Shown one piece after another: positions 8,368-18,144 of a DNA stretch of 64,000 bases (within the stretch, counting starts at the first letter, position 1; every line of letters begins with the position of its first letter). This DNA is from Pseudomonadota bacterium. GTDB lineage: Bacteria > Pseudomonadota > Gammaproteobacteria > Steroidobacterales > Woeseiaceae. The notes beneath the pieces are model-generated. The model did no database searches. It saw nothing but the letters and a program-made list of their open reading frames with translations, and was not told where the DNA came from. The translations under genes and the position numbers were made by a program. The stretch spans positions 23,524 to 87,523 of the forward strand of contig JAQCAD010000011.1 of assembly GCA_027621915.1 (NCBI GenBank), given 5' to 3'.

Positions 8368-9464
8368 TACGGCCAGTCCTTACTAACACTCATGAACGAC
8401 CCTCCGGTCTGATACGCCAAAAGCCAGTATGCGATCGCCGCAGAATAATCTCCTTCCATAGGGTACAGAAGAATATTGATCGGTACGCCAGGGGGCAGCG
8501 TTTCGATCGCTCCGTAGTGATATCGGAGCCGTTCTGCGCCGGTAACCATACCTCGAGCAGCCTGTGGCGAATCCATGGTCGGCAATCCATCTGCCAGTAA
8601 AATGACATTGTCTGGCGGCGGATTCAGACTGGTAATCACTTCATAAGCCGCTTTCATATTGGTACCGTCCTGCGGAACTGTTCGGCGCAATAATCGTATC
8701 GCTTCATCGACTTGTTTTCCGTCCCCCACCTCAAGCCAGATATTCTCACTACCTTTCAGTACCGGTCGTGCCTCTTTGTTGAATGTATAAATCTGAAACC
8801 GGCTGTCCGGAGGAAATTGCGCAGATAACCAGTCTACGCTTGCGACCGCCTGTCGCCATTTCAAGGATCGCAATTTGTTAGCATCCGGCAAATTGCGGCG
8901 ACGCAGAATATTGACAATTTTCCGATCGAGCATGCTGGCAGAACTATCGACGAGAATGAGAATGCGCTGGCCGCCGACTTTGAGACCTGTAAGGTATTGC
9001 CTGTCTCCATTTCCTACAAAAGATCGCACACGGCTTCCTGCCTCTTCTCGTTCCTGCTCCATGGCCAGAAGTCTCTTCTTCTCTTCTTCCAGAGATTTGA
9101 TATCCGACTGCAGTTTTTCTACTCGCTCGATTTTTGCCAAGGTTACTTCGTCATACTGCTCGAGTTCCTTTTTCAACTTTTCGATTAGCGCAATGATCTG
9201 CGCGATTTGATCTTCGGCGCGGACTTTTTCATCTTCAAGACGATCCATTGTATTCCTGGCCAAAACCAGGTTCTTGCGTTGCTCCAGGATCTCGAATTCC
9301 AGTTTGACCGTTTCGGCTTGCGCTTTTTCGGGCGGAGTCTCTGACTCGTGGACAACCTGAGAATTGATAATCATGAAGAACAGGATTACGGCGCCGAAGC
9401 CACAGCTCATGCAGTCGAGAAACGACATGCTGAACACTTCCATTTTTCGTCGGCGTCTAGCCAA
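8367..9464 (-). CDS. Membrane-anchored VWA-domain protein (paralogue 1)
   Basis: This 365-residue protein shares the layout of its neighbour: MARRRR, a single helix containing SFLDCMSCGFGAVILFF, a long coiled coil (residues about 40-130) and a VWA domain with DSSASM near residue 180. The TTG start at 9464 is supported because it restores the same ARRRR leader as the paralogue. The alternative ATG at 9443 would remove it. The start overlaps the end of the Hsp70-like gene. The helix Asp and the nearby TolQ-like channel gene suggest a stator-type membrane pair. This is inference; no VWA protein of this type is characterised to my knowledge. Confidence 0.85.
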   Translation of the reverse strand: MARRRRKMEVFSMSFLDCMSCGFGAVILFFMIINSQVVHESETPPEKAQAETVKLEFEILEQRKNLVLARNTMDRLEDEKVRAEDQIAQIIALIEKLKKELEQYDEVTLAKIERVEKLQSDIKSLEEEKKRLLAMEQEREEAGSRVRSFVGNGDRQYLTGLKVGGQRILILVDSSASMLDRKIVNILRRRNLPDANKLRSLKWRQAVASVDWLSAQFPPDSRFQIYTFNKEARPVLKGSENIWLEVGDGKQVDEAIRLLRRTVPQDGTNMKAAYEVITSLNPPPDNVILLADGLPTMDSPQAARGMVTGAERLRYHYGAIETLPPGVPINILLYPMEGDYSAAIAYWLLAYQTGGSFMSVSKDWP

Positions 9465-10833
9465 TTTTCTCGTCCGTCACGATAGTTTTGATTAATTGAA
9501 ATTCATACCCGGGCGAACCGATTCGCAAGGTGTCGCCCACTTGTAATATTGACGAACCGTCTACCCGGTGACCGTTTAGAAATGTGCCGTAACGGCTTTG
9601 GTCCTCAACCACGCATTGACCATTTTTTCTGGCCAGCGTGCAGTGCCGGCGCGACACGCCCGGCATATCGGTTGCCAGCGCGACGAATCGATCTTCCACA
9701 CCTTCCTCTGACCCGATAATCAATGGTGAATTCCCGATTGCATAGGCGTTGTGGCCAAATAACAGGTGCGTGGGCACACCAGCATCGGTACTCCTGACCG
9801 TATGCTGAGCGATATCAATCGACGACTGGTCCCAAGGCAATTGACGCAACAGGCTGACACCTTGCGCTTGTGTCGAACTGGCGCGGCAACGCGCCAGAGC
9901 GCCTCGAGCCGTGGCGCCAGGCTCCAGCACAAACACTTCCCCACCAACCTTAGCTTTCAGAAGGTCGGTCAGGCCCGGCAGCCGCGCCGTGCGGTCAGTT
10001 ACCTGGATTGCGGGCAAATCCTCTGCCCGATAAAGCGCGCGTAGCGTGGTTGTAATCCGCTGATAGACAGGTGCGGCGGCGCCGATTAATGCCAGTGATT
10101 CGATAGTCGCCTCGTACGTAACGCCGCGAGACTCAAGCTGCAACTGGACACGACTCTGGCGCGAGGCCTGGTCGACCCATCCGCCGAGCCGGTCGAGCAC
10201 CATTTGTTCGGATTCGGCCTGGTGCAACGGATCGAAGCGCGATTGTTGGACGAATACTTCGGCGATTGCTTTGAGCCATGCATCGTTAAGCGCGTTAATC
10301 CCTGCGTTATTCAATACTTCGGACCGGTCGATCTGTGCCATTCCAGGCTGTGCAAGGCGTGTCAGCATCGCCTGGTGCAACCCGAGATCAACGTGAACCG
10401 GAATTGCACCCGAGTACTCTCGCCGCGTTGCGGCGACCGCCGCGTCAACCATTGCCACAATCGGCAAGTTCAACTCACCGGCGATACCGAGAAACAATCC
10501 AAGCGTCTCACCGGACATGAATGCCGGCACCGCGACGATCAGCTCACTGACGCCGTTGCCTCCCGCTGCCCAAATTTGTTCAAGCTGGCGACTTACAAGA
10601 TCGGCGGCGCTCAAGTGGCTGAACCGGCGGTCCGACAACGGAGTCGTATTCAGTTCGGACCAGAAACTGTGTTGTACCCGTCTCGGATCGATTCGGGCAT
10701 GAGAAAATGCCTCGTTTCCTGTCGCCAGGCTACTGTCCCCAAGATAGGCAAACCCTGGTTCCCGGTAAGCAATGCGCTCCCCGTCCGAGAGCGTAATGCC
10801 GGCGTCATTCAGATGTATCGCCAGGCGACTCAT
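9457..10833 (-). CDS. Hsp70/actin-fold protein with C-terminal FHA domain
   Basis: About 360 residues resemble a divergent Hsp70-family ATPase domain (ELIVAVPAFM, IVAMVDAAVAA, VHVDLGLHQA), without a substrate-binding domain. The normal phosphate-1 loop is poorly conserved, so ATP hydrolysis is doubtful. The last ~90 residues are a forkhead-associated domain with the phosphothreonine-binding pattern SRRHC and YGTFLNGHRV. An FHA domain beside a Ser/Thr kinase gene suggests phosphorylation-dependent docking. The ATG at 10833 is used. A TTG at 10857 overlapping the previous stop (TTGA) is possible and would add eight residues. No signal peptide is present, so it should be cytoplasmic. Confidence 0.8.
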   Translation of the reverse strand: MSRLAIHLNDAGITLSDGERIAYREPGFAYLGDSSLATGNEAFSHARIDPRRVQHSFWSELNTTPLSDRRFSHLSAADLVSRQLEQIWAAGGNGVSELIVAVPAFMSGETLGLFLGIAGELNLPIVAMVDAAVAATRREYSGAIPVHVDLGLHQAMLTRLAQPGMAQIDRSEVLNNAGINALNDAWLKAIAEVFVQQSRFDPLHQAESEQMVLDRLGGWVDQASRQSRVQLQLESRGVTYEATIESLALIGAAAPVYQRITTTLRALYRAEDLPAIQVTDRTARLPGLTDLLKAKVGGEVFVLEPGATARGALARCRASSTQAQGVSLLRQLPWDQSSIDIAQHTVRSTDAGVPTHLLFGHNAYAIGNSPLIIGSEEGVEDRFVALATDMPGVSRRHCTLARKNGQCVVEDQSRYGTFLNGHRVDGSSILQVGDTLRIGSPGYEFQLIKTIVTDEKIG

Positions 10834-10853
10834 TTCGTGATTGCCCTGATTTC

Positions 10854-11654
10854 TCAATCGCCCTTCATGTGGCGAATCAACTTATCGTCCAGGTAATTCT
10901 TGCTGTCGAAAACCAGGCGTTCCTGCAATAGTTGCAGCTGGTAGACCAGGAACATCAGGAAGATGCTGATCAAAAGTGCGATAAATGTGGAGTTAAATGC
11001 CACACCGAGGCTCTGGGTAACGCCGGCAATATCGCCCTGAACGGCTTTGTCCGCCTGGGCAAGCGCTTCGCCAATACCCCGCACGGTCCCGATGAACCCG
11101 ATTGACGGGATCGCCCATGAAATGTACCGGATCATCGACAACTCTGACTCCAGCCGATCCGCTTCAGATTCAAAGACGATGTTTGTACTGGTTGAGACGT
11201 CCTGAATACTTCGAGTCGAATTGAACCGTCTCAACGCGTTGACCAGTGCACGTGGCAACAACATTCGCCTCCGCTCGCCCGGAAGCGCCTCCACTTGCCG
11301 AGCAAACTCCCGCGTATCCTCGGGTAGTATCCGCATTCCCTCTGCAATCGGGATGAGCTCGATATCGAGCAGATTTCGCTCCTGGATTATCTCCTTGGCT
11401 TTGTAAGTCATGATGGCAAGCGCCCAGAACATCAGGATGAAACAGGATTCCTGCTCAAGGTCTTTTATCAATATCCAGGTCGACCGATCTCGTATGTAGT
11501 CAGGATTTGCTTCCGCTTCGATCGCCTGCTGCGCCAGCACCTCGGTCGCATTCGGGCGAACTATTGATACGTAGAACGCATGAACAACGATTATTGCAAT
11601 GATCAATGCGAATAACTGATAAACAAATTCGACCGGAATATTTTTTTTCTTCAT
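10854..11654 (-). CDS. MotA/TolQ/ExbB-family proton channel subunit
   Basis: The 266-residue protein has an N-terminal helix (residues about 10-30), a second at 70-85 and a long C-terminal pair at 170-195 and 220-250. The pair carries PSIGFIGTVRGIGEAL and LGVAFNSTFIALLISI, which match the TolQ/ExbB core motif, including the pore threonines. Such proteins form pentamers around a dimer of a one-helix partner with an Asp, and convert proton flow into movement. No exbD/tolR/motB gene is present, but the two VWA proteins downstream have a helix with Asp and could fill that place. A large cytoplasmic loop lies between helices 2 and 3. Confidence 0.85.
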   Translation of the reverse strand: MKKKNIPVEFVYQLFALIIAIIVVHAFYVSIVRPNATEVLAQQAIEAEANPDYIRDRSTWILIKDLEQESCFILMFWALAIMTYKAKEIIQERNLLDIELIPIAEGMRILPEDTREFARQVEALPGERRRMLLPRALVNALRRFNSTRSIQDVSTSTNIVFESEADRLESELSMIRYISWAIPSIGFIGTVRGIGEALAQADKAVQGDIAGVTQSLGVAFNSTFIALLISIFLMFLVYQLQLLQERLVFDSKNYLDDKLIRHMKGD

Positions 11655-11706
11655 TTAATGTTTCTCTCGGGCAGTTGCCAGAAACGACCCTTGCACTACC
11701 GCTTCT

Positions 11707-11979
11707 TCAGATGTTCGAAGGAAAAGGAATCGGCTCATCGGCCGGAATTTCTTCGCTCGGCACGAAATCGTCTTCATCTTCCTCATAGGTTTGATCGTCC
11801 AGTTCATCGTCACCAACATCGTAATTTACATCCTCCGATTGAGTTTCGGTCACGACATCGTCGACAACTTCTTCCGGCGCGGATGACATTGCAGGTTCAT
11901 TCCCGGAATTCTCCTCCTGCGACCAGGAGGCTGCTGCAAGGAAAACCAGCATCGTCAGGCTTATCAAATACTTCGACAT
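11707..11979 (-). CDS. Small exported highly acidic protein
   Basis: The protein has 90 residues: a signal peptide (about 1-20, ending AAASWS) and a mature part in which Asp and Glu dominate, without Cys or hydrophobic core. It is probably disordered and could bind cations or a basic partner in the periplasm. No family is recognised. It sits between the PEGA protein and channel genes in the same direction, about 50-65 bases from each, and so is likely part of the same transcript. The ATG at 11979 has only a weak ribosome site. Confidence 0.7.
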   Translation of the reverse strand: MSKYLISLTMLVFLAAASWSQEENSGNEPAMSSAPEEVVDDVVTETQSEDVNYDVGDDELDDQTYEEDEDDFVPSEEIPADEPIPFPSNI

Positions 11980-12045
11980 GATTGTCTCGCTTCAGGATTA
12001 CCACATAGTCATTGGACAAAATCGATGTCCAAACATCCGCAGTTT

Positions 12046-14472
12046 TTACTCTACATTCCTCGCAATGCGGAAGCCAACATCCGGTCGACCATTGGAGCCG
12101 AAATCACGGTATCCGAGCCGAAGCTCCAGTATTCCGGAATGCATCCAGCTGGATCCCCTTATTACCCGATTCGAGCCCCGCGCCGGTCCGCGCGGGTCAC
12201 TCACCGGGTCGGACTGGCCAGGTGTCGGCACGGAATAGTAGTCCTGCACCCATTCGGCAACATTGCCGCCGCCATCGAAAATTCCGAGGGAGTTGGCCGG
12301 AAACGTTCCGACGGGAGCGGTGGAGGCATAACCATCGTCCCACCCGGGCAGAATCGACGGAACAAGCGCACTGGCGGACTTGCCAGCGTAGTTCCCGCTG
12401 TCACGACGCGGGGGCATTCGATCTCCCCATGGGAAGACGGTGGCGTTCGGTCGCGCCTCATACCGAATGGCCCAGACCCATTCGGCCTCGGTAGGTAGCC
12501 TGTAACCATTCGGCGTCGGACTTACGGGCTGCCATCGCTCAAATATCTTCTCGTACGCTGGCGTCAATCCTTCCTCGGCACTCAACCAGTTGCAGTAGTC
12601 GACCGCGTCCTCCCAGGTAACATTGACGACCGGGTTCATATCACCGGCAAGTGCTACGTGTAGTGCACCGCCCGAATCATGTCCTGATCGGAAGCGTCGA
12701 AATTCCCGGTTGCTCACTTCCGTGGCGCCGATGTAATAGGGCTTCGTCACGATTACCGGCAGCAGTACCTCGTTTGCCCTCCTGCCCTGCTCACGCCTTG
12801 ATGTACCCAACACAAATTTGCCCGCTTCGACGCGTCGTAACTCCTGTCCTTGCGATGTCGTGATCGAGCGAGCCGTACTTTGCGCGACAATGTCAGCATC
12901 CGAGAGCAGTCGGACCTGGATGGTCTGGGGATAGCCGGGTCGTGGCGTCACGCTCCTGGCAAACGTTGCGTAACCGCCTTTCTTCACTTCCAGCTGGTGT
13001 GGCGCCGACGAGAGCCGGAGGGTCACTGTGCCGCTGCCTCTCGCCTGACCATCAACATAAACCGTCGCATCACCTGGCAGTACCGCCACGGTCACCTCAC
13101 CGACTCTCGCCGTCATATCGACAGTTATTTCTTCGGATGCCGCCGCCGCCAGTCGGACCTGCCGGGAGGTCGATCCATAGCCTGCCTTGGACAGCCCGAT
13201 GTCATAGTTGACGTCGGGTGATAATGCGATCGTCACCGGAGACTGGCCGCGGTAACGACCGTTCACGCTGACGTTTGCACCGCGTGGTATCGATAAAACA
13301 CGAAGCTGCGCGTTTGCAGGTTCCAGCTCGACCGTTGGCAAAACCTGATCAGTGTTGGCTACCGCCTCCACCGTACCGTCCCACGCTTTGTAACCGTCCC
13401 TGATCAGGCTCAGTGAATGAGACCCTTCCATCAGTTCCAGGCGCATGGGCGTTTCGCCGATCTGTGTCGTACCTTGATATACCGCGGCACCTGGCGGTGA
13501 CGAAGTTACATCCACATTCGCCCATAACGGTACGAGCTGAACATCGAGTTGCTGATGCAATCCCAAACCTGGTACAGCCAATCGCTGCGAAAACGGCAGG
13601 AATCGATCTGCAGTCACCGACACAGAATGTGTACCGGGTTCAAGTTGCAGCGGTCCATATGGCGCGCGCCCGACGCGCGTATCATCGACGGTCACAAACG
13701 CCTCAACCGACGGCTCTGTCGAGATCGTCAACTGACCTGGCAGCTTGCGCATTTCGATGATGACTGTCCTGCTTGGAGCTTCATTGACCTGCAGACTTTG
13801 CGCGACGTCGTAATACCCTTCCTTTTTGACATTAACTGTATAGGTACCTTGCCGCATCAGAATCCGCTCGCCGACTGGCATCTTGAACCAGCCACCTTTA
13901 ATGGATATTTCATCCATCCCGGCCGGCTGCACATCGAACTGGATCGACTTCGACGTGAACAGCAACCAGGAAATAATTACCAGGACTGCTACGGCTCCAC
14001 CGACGACTGTTTGCCATTGGAATCGGGACGATTTCGATGCTGTCGGAGCAGTCGCTACGGCACGCCGAAACGCCGTGGCGACGATGGTCTCCTCTGCCAA
14101 CGATGCAGATTTGTCGGCCAATTGCGGTGGTTTGGTTACGTAGGCACTGCCCTCGAGTTGAACGCTGAGCCGGAGAACCCCGTCAGCCTCGCCAACCAAC
14201 ACACGGGACCCGAAATACTCCAGTTCATCTCCCGCAATCAATTTTCTCGATGCGTTTAGCGCTTCGCCATTTATCTTCAATGTCCCGGATGCGCCTACCG
14301 GTTGAACGAACGGCTCCCCGTCCAGTTCGTCCAGCAATGCGACCACGCTGTTTCCCGGACCCGGCAATCTAATCTCGCAATTGGTGCCAGTACCCAAACG
14401 CAGGGGCAACTTGCCCGCGTCGAGGCGGCGTTCACCGACGCTGTCACGCAGGATGACGGCACTAAATTTCAA
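12046..14472 (-). CDS. FHA-like / PEGA-repeat / pseudo-formylglycine-synthase membrane protein
   Basis: The 808-residue protein has an FHA-like N-terminal beta domain without clear phosphothreonine contacts (residues 1-110). A membrane helix follows (about 150-172), then several PEGA repeats such as GYYDVAQSLQV and GYKAWDGTVEA, and a C-terminal SUMF1/FGE fold (about 560-808, with RLPTEAEW and GGNVAEW). The two active-site cysteines of formylglycine-generating enzyme are absent: the region after RGSSW reads MHSGILELRLG. It is therefore probably a binding rather than catalytic domain. TTG at 14472 is chosen because GAGGAA precedes it and TTGA overlaps the kinase stop. The PEGA/FGE part should lie in the periplasm. 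Confidence 0.85.
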   Translation of the reverse strand: MKFSAVILRDSVGERRLDAGKLPLRLGTGTNCEIRLPGPGNSVVALLDELDGEPFVQPVGASGTLKINGEALNASRKLIAGDELEYFGSRVLVGEADGVLRLSVQLEGSAYVTKPPQLADKSASLAEETIVATAFRRAVATAPTASKSSRFQWQTVVGGAVAVLVIISWLLFTSKSIQFDVQPAGMDEISIKGGWFKMPVGERILMRQGTYTVNVKKEGYYDVAQSLQVNEAPSRTVIIEMRKLPGQLTISTEPSVEAFVTVDDTRVGRAPYGPLQLEPGTHSVSVTADRFLPFSQRLAVPGLGLHQQLDVQLVPLWANVDVTSSPPGAAVYQGTTQIGETPMRLELMEGSHSLSLIRDGYKAWDGTVEAVANTDQVLPTVELEPANAQLRVLSIPRGANVSVNGRYRGQSPVTIALSPDVNYDIGLSKAGYGSTSRQVRLAAAASEEITVDMTARVGEVTVAVLPGDATVYVDGQARGSGTVTLRLSSAPHQLEVKKGGYATFARSVTPRPGYPQTIQVRLLSDADIVAQSTARSITTSQGQELRRVEAGKFVLGTSRREQGRRANEVLLPVIVTKPYYIGATEVSNREFRRFRSGHDSGGALHVALAGDMNPVVNVTWEDAVDYCNWLSAEEGLTPAYEKIFERWQPVSPTPNGYRLPTEAEWVWAIRYEARPNATVFPWGDRMPPRRDSGNYAGKSASALVPSILPGWDDGYASTAPVGTFPANSLGIFDGGGNVAEWVQDYYSVPTPGQSDPVSDPRGPARGSNRVIRGSSWMHSGILELRLGYRDFGSNGRPDVGFRIARNVE

Positions 14473-16850
14473 ATTTGTTCCTCGCACTGGACGACAATGG
14501 GTTGCATTTCGATCTCGGGCGCGACCCGGAATTCAACGCGCACGTCGCGATAACCGGAGCGGATACCAACAACGACGTAGTTACCGGGTCGCAAATCCAG
14601 ATCGTAAGTAGAAAACATACCGTATTGACCTACCTTGAATATGGCGACATTCGTCATGTTGTCGGATACGAGTCGAACAGGCAACGGAGTCGCCGCCCTT
14701 TTGAGCAAACGAGACAGTTCGTTCTTCTGATCCAGAAGTCGCGGACCTATTGGCTGCATACGGGTTATATCCAACAAGAGCGCGGTCGCGTTATTCATGG
14801 TTACCGGGTCACTCAATGTATCCGGGCTATTGATAAACCCGGCGAGGCGAGCGTGCAACGTAGAACGAGAACTCGCCATTGCAAGTCCCGCATTCGCGAA
14901 CTGCAAATCGGAATCGATCTTCAGAATGTCCTGGTAAATCGTCACGGAAGTTTCCCATTGCTCGGCAGCATCGTAAGACAATGCCTCATTCTCGAGTCGT
15001 CTGATATCGAACAGCCTGACTTCCTGGTCTACCTGGAGCAGGCCATCAGTCGGTTGGCTGGACGATGAGTCGAGAATTCTTGCGGCATTGAATGCGGCAC
15101 GAGCACTGTCAAAGTCAGTCGCCTTCAGCGCCTCGAACCCTTCGGTCATACGTTGCTCGAAAGTCAGCTGCTTAATCGCCCGATTAACCCGAACCAGGCC
15201 AGCCGCCGCCGGCTCCCACTTCGCATCGAGTTCAAGTGCCTTCTCAAAGGCGAGCCTTGCCGCACTGAGTTCCAGGTCGTTCTCGAAATCAGCTGCCTGA
15301 TCCATCAATGAAAGTACCGCCTGGAGATTCGTTGCGCGCAAGAGGCCAGCTTCGGCCTCACGATTACCTGGCGTAATCGATGTCGCGAGATCAAACAATC
15401 TGACAGCCTCTCTGTGATCGTTGGCTTCGAACGCCGCTGTCGCGGCGGCCAGGGTTTCGTCGAAAACGCGATCGATGCGATCGAAGAACGGCTCAAGCAT
15501 TTTGCTCGCGTCCCGATACCGACTTCCGGCGAGCTCGTAGTTTCGGCCGAGATAGGCCCGGTCACCCTCTCCATAGACATCGACCGCATCAAGGTAATCC
15601 TGGCCGCCCCAGCGATCGATCGCCCGAAAACGCAGTCTTTCCAGTTGCGACAGCAGGTCGCCAAGTGCATCGTCGGTCATCGCTTTTATTCTGACCGCAT
15701 CTTCCCCTGCAGTGCCGGTGACATTTTCACCCAAAGACGTAGTACCGGCAGGAAATGAACCACCTGGCACTGAAGCGACTTCATCGACCGAAGGGTCAAC
15801 GGCGATGACCGACGCCGAATCATTTGCCGGCGCTGCGGCGCCGGTCACCGGGGACGAATCACCAGCAACAAACTGCGGAAGCACAAAAACAATGGCTAGA
15901 AATAATAAAAGGGCAGTCGCGAGGCCACCGATAATAATCTTGGGCGAGATTCCCGCCGCATCGTGGCGCGCACTTGCAAGGTCAGCCACGGCCGGGATGC
16001 TGCGCTTCAGAACCGGTTCCGTCGCCACAGATTCGACGACTTCATCCTTTGCACCGGCCCCTGTCACGAAGCGAGCAGGCGCTGGTCCCGGTGCGAACCC
16101 TGCGGCAGACAGTCGCGCAGCAACGGTTTCGGCGGCAGGCCGGCGCCGGGCGTCGCTGGCAAGCATGCTGTTGAGCAAGTCCTTAAGCGCGACTGGTATC
16201 ACGCCTGTGTCACCTGGCATTGAATCATTACTGGCGCCAGGGGGTAAGCCAGTGAGCAACTCATGAATCAACACGCCAAGCGCATAAATGTCATCGGCCG
16301 CAGCAGCGGGCTCGCCAGCCCGTTGCTGGGGACTGCTGGCGATCTCAGTACCTCCGCCCGAAACCTCAACTTCGCCTGGCAATGAGGAGACACCGAAATC
16401 TACAAGGTAGGGCAGCCCACGACTATCCAGTAAAATATTGGCCGCCTTGATGTCACGATGAACGATACTTTTACCGTGCGCATAGCGTAATGCGTCCGCG
16501 ATGAGTCCGATCGGTCGAAGGCACTCCTCAGGACGACTCCGCGTGAGCACACTTAGGTTGGTATTGCCAACATACTGCAAACTATAAAATGCGCCATCCG
16601 GATCATCGTGAAATTCAAACACTCGCACAATGTTGGTGTGCATAAGCCCGCTGCCGATTCTCCACTCACGATTAAGGAGAGACCTGGCTCCGGGGTCCGA
16701 CGACGCCTCGCCAGAAAGAACTTTCAATGCAACACTTGACTGCGTCTGGCTATCGGCTGCCAACCAGACTTCCGCCATACCGCCTGCACCCAGCTTGCGG
16801 GTCAGTGTATATCTGCCCGCGAGGCGCATACCTTCAATGAGGATCCGCAT
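14469..16850 (-). CDS. Transmembrane Ser/Thr protein kinase with TPR-like region
   Basis: The N-terminal kinase domain (residues about 14-265) has the glycine loop KLGAGGMAEVW, the lysine VALKVL, the catalytic loop HRDIKAAN and DFG, so it should be active. A Pro/Ala-rich linker leads to one membrane helix (about 305-325). Residues 380-700 form helical TPR-like repeats, and the last ~70 residues are a PEGA-like beta module ending EEQI. Topology places the kinase in the cytoplasm and the repeats in the periplasm, as in a receptor kinase. Likely targets are partners of the FHA domains encoded next to it. Its stop overlaps the start of the PEGA protein. Confidence 0.9.
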   Translation of the reverse strand: MRILIEGMRLAGRYTLTRKLGAGGMAEVWLAADSQTQSSVALKVLSGEASSDPGARSLLNREWRIGSGLMHTNIVRVFEFHDDPDGAFYSLQYVGNTNLSVLTRSRPEECLRPIGLIADALRYAHGKSIVHRDIKAANILLDSRGLPYLVDFGVSSLPGEVEVSGGGTEIASSPQQRAGEPAAAADDIYALGVLIHELLTGLPPGASNDSMPGDTGVIPVALKDLLNSMLASDARRRPAAETVAARLSAAGFAPGPAPARFVTGAGAKDEVVESVATEPVLKRSIPAVADLASARHDAAGISPKIIIGGLATALLLFLAIVFVLPQFVAGDSSPVTGAAAPANDSASVIAVDPSVDEVASVPGGSFPAGTTSLGENVTGTAGEDAVRIKAMTDDALGDLLSQLERLRFRAIDRWGGQDYLDAVDVYGEGDRAYLGRNYELAGSRYRDASKMLEPFFDRIDRVFDETLAAATAAFEANDHREAVRLFDLATSITPGNREAEAGLLRATNLQAVLSLMDQAADFENDLELSAARLAFEKALELDAKWEPAAAGLVRVNRAIKQLTFEQRMTEGFEALKATDFDSARAAFNAARILDSSSSQPTDGLLQVDQEVRLFDIRRLENEALSYDAAEQWETSVTIYQDILKIDSDLQFANAGLAMASSRSTLHARLAGFINSPDTLSDPVTMNNATALLLDITRMQPIGPRLLDQKNELSRLLKRAATPLPVRLVSDNMTNVAIFKVGQYGMFSTYDLDLRPGNYVVVGIRSGYRDVRVEFRVAPEIEMQPIVVQCEEQI

Positions 16851-16867
16851 AAAGCGTTAAGCCGAAC

Positions 16868-18109
16868 TTAGCCGGATGGTTGTTGTGGCAATGCCGATCG
16901 CTCCGGGTTGCCAACCTGAATGCTTTCGGTAAGCCCCGTCTCAGTTTCGTAGATTTCGCGGAGCAGTTTGCGCCAGCTCTCGTACTGCGCCTCAGCAGTC
17001 CCTGTCAGTCTCAATGTTTCGCCCTGTACGTCGACTACCATCGGTGCAGCTTCAGCAACAAATGACTCGGACAACTCCTTGATTTCTTCGCGATGAACGC
17101 TTGCGGAACGATATTGAGAGAAAGAGTTGACAATCGTATTCCAGCCTTTGTTAATCGCAACGGACTGCGCAATTCTGCCGGGATCATAATACGAGCTGTC
17201 GGTATTTACAGTGGCGGAACCAACCACGACCGCCGCGCCAATAAGTGCCTTCCTGATAGCGGCCTGGCGCGACTGACGATAAGCGACAGATTGCTCGCGT
17301 GTACGTTTGCGCCAACCTTCATATGGCAGCGCGATGCCGTAGTAAAAATTTGCGTAATGTTCGTTCAAAGTGTCCACAACCAGTCGATCCCTTTCGCGTA
17401 TCTGGCGCAATCGATCAACCATTGGGTCGTTTTCGGCTGGAAGCCGCTGAGCAGAGACCCGCCCATCGTCGCCAGACTGCAGGTAATCGGTGTAGACGTC
17501 AGGGACCATGTCGGCAAAAAATTTCAATTCGGAAACCTGGCGAATTCGAGCGATATCCTTGGGATCAATAGTCAGTGCGTACGCGTGCAGATCATTCGCG
17601 AAGTCATTGAACAGCTTTTGATAGGGGTCCTGCGTGCGATCGCGATAGTCTGCATAAGACGAAATACCGGTCTGCATCGAATAGGTCTTCTCGAGCCAGT
17701 GGCGTCCGGTCGCGTCCTGCGCGTTCAGCCGCAACACGGCAAACTCGCCATCGGACTCTTCGATAACACCGGTTATCAGGACGTCGGTAGACACCTGGCT
17801 GGTAGGAATAACCCTGACTGCCCCCCAGAACCCCGTGCCCTGAAGCGTCGTTTTGATGTGAAATGGAATGTAGCGAGCCTCGGCGCTTCGCACTTCAGGA
17901 TAGATCCGGGTTTTTTCTGCGTCATTGTCTTCGGGAACGCCCGAGTCGAAATTCAATATCCCGACATCGAGTAACAAGCTTTCTGAAATCTGCAGCGATG
18001 CGACATCCAGATTGGACGTTTCTGCATGAATCACTTCGGAGACCGTGCAGCCTGACGCGAGGAACACGCTGATTACACCAACAATTAGCAGTCGCAGATA
18101 CTTTCTCAT
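16868..18109 (-). CDS. Uncharacterised lipoprotein, 413 aa
   Basis: The ATG at 18109 begins MRKYLRLLIVG and a lipoprotein signal with the lipobox LASGC. The N-terminal half (DVGILNFDSG, then VLITGVIEESDGE) resembles the beta-rich fold of periplasmic proteins that read out or assemble envelope complexes, but no named family is certain. The second half is helical, with a short glycine/alanine segment (IGAAVVVGSATV), and ends in a polar Pro/Gln tail. A TTG at 18148 overlapping the upstream stop (TTGA) is possible but would add a long charged leader before the signal. It is the second gene of the train and precedes the kinase by about 17 bases. Confidence 0.75.
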   Translation of the reverse strand: MRKYLRLLIVGVISVFLASGCTVSEVIHAETSNLDVASLQISESLLLDVGILNFDSGVPEDNDAEKTRIYPEVRSAEARYIPFHIKTTLQGTGFWGAVRVIPTSQVSTDVLITGVIEESDGEFAVLRLNAQDATGRHWLEKTYSMQTGISSYADYRDRTQDPYQKLFNDFANDLHAYALTIDPKDIARIRQVSELKFFADMVPDVYTDYLQSGDDGRVSAQRLPAENDPMVDRLRQIRERDRLVVDTLNEHYANFYYGIALPYEGWRKRTREQSVAYRQSRQAAIRKALIGAAVVVGSATVNTDSSYYDPGRIAQSVAINKGWNTIVNSFSQYRSASVHREEIKELSESFVAEAAPMVVDVQGETLRLTGTAEAQYESWRKLLREIYETETGLTESIQVGNPERSALPQQPSG

Positions 18110-18144
18110 GTCGTCAGAACTGTTTTTCTTCACCCGCAATTTTA

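Noticed and set aside
12046..14472. The FGE-like domain as maturase of the sulfatase
   Set aside because: Both catalytic cysteines are missing and the genes are 15 kb apart.
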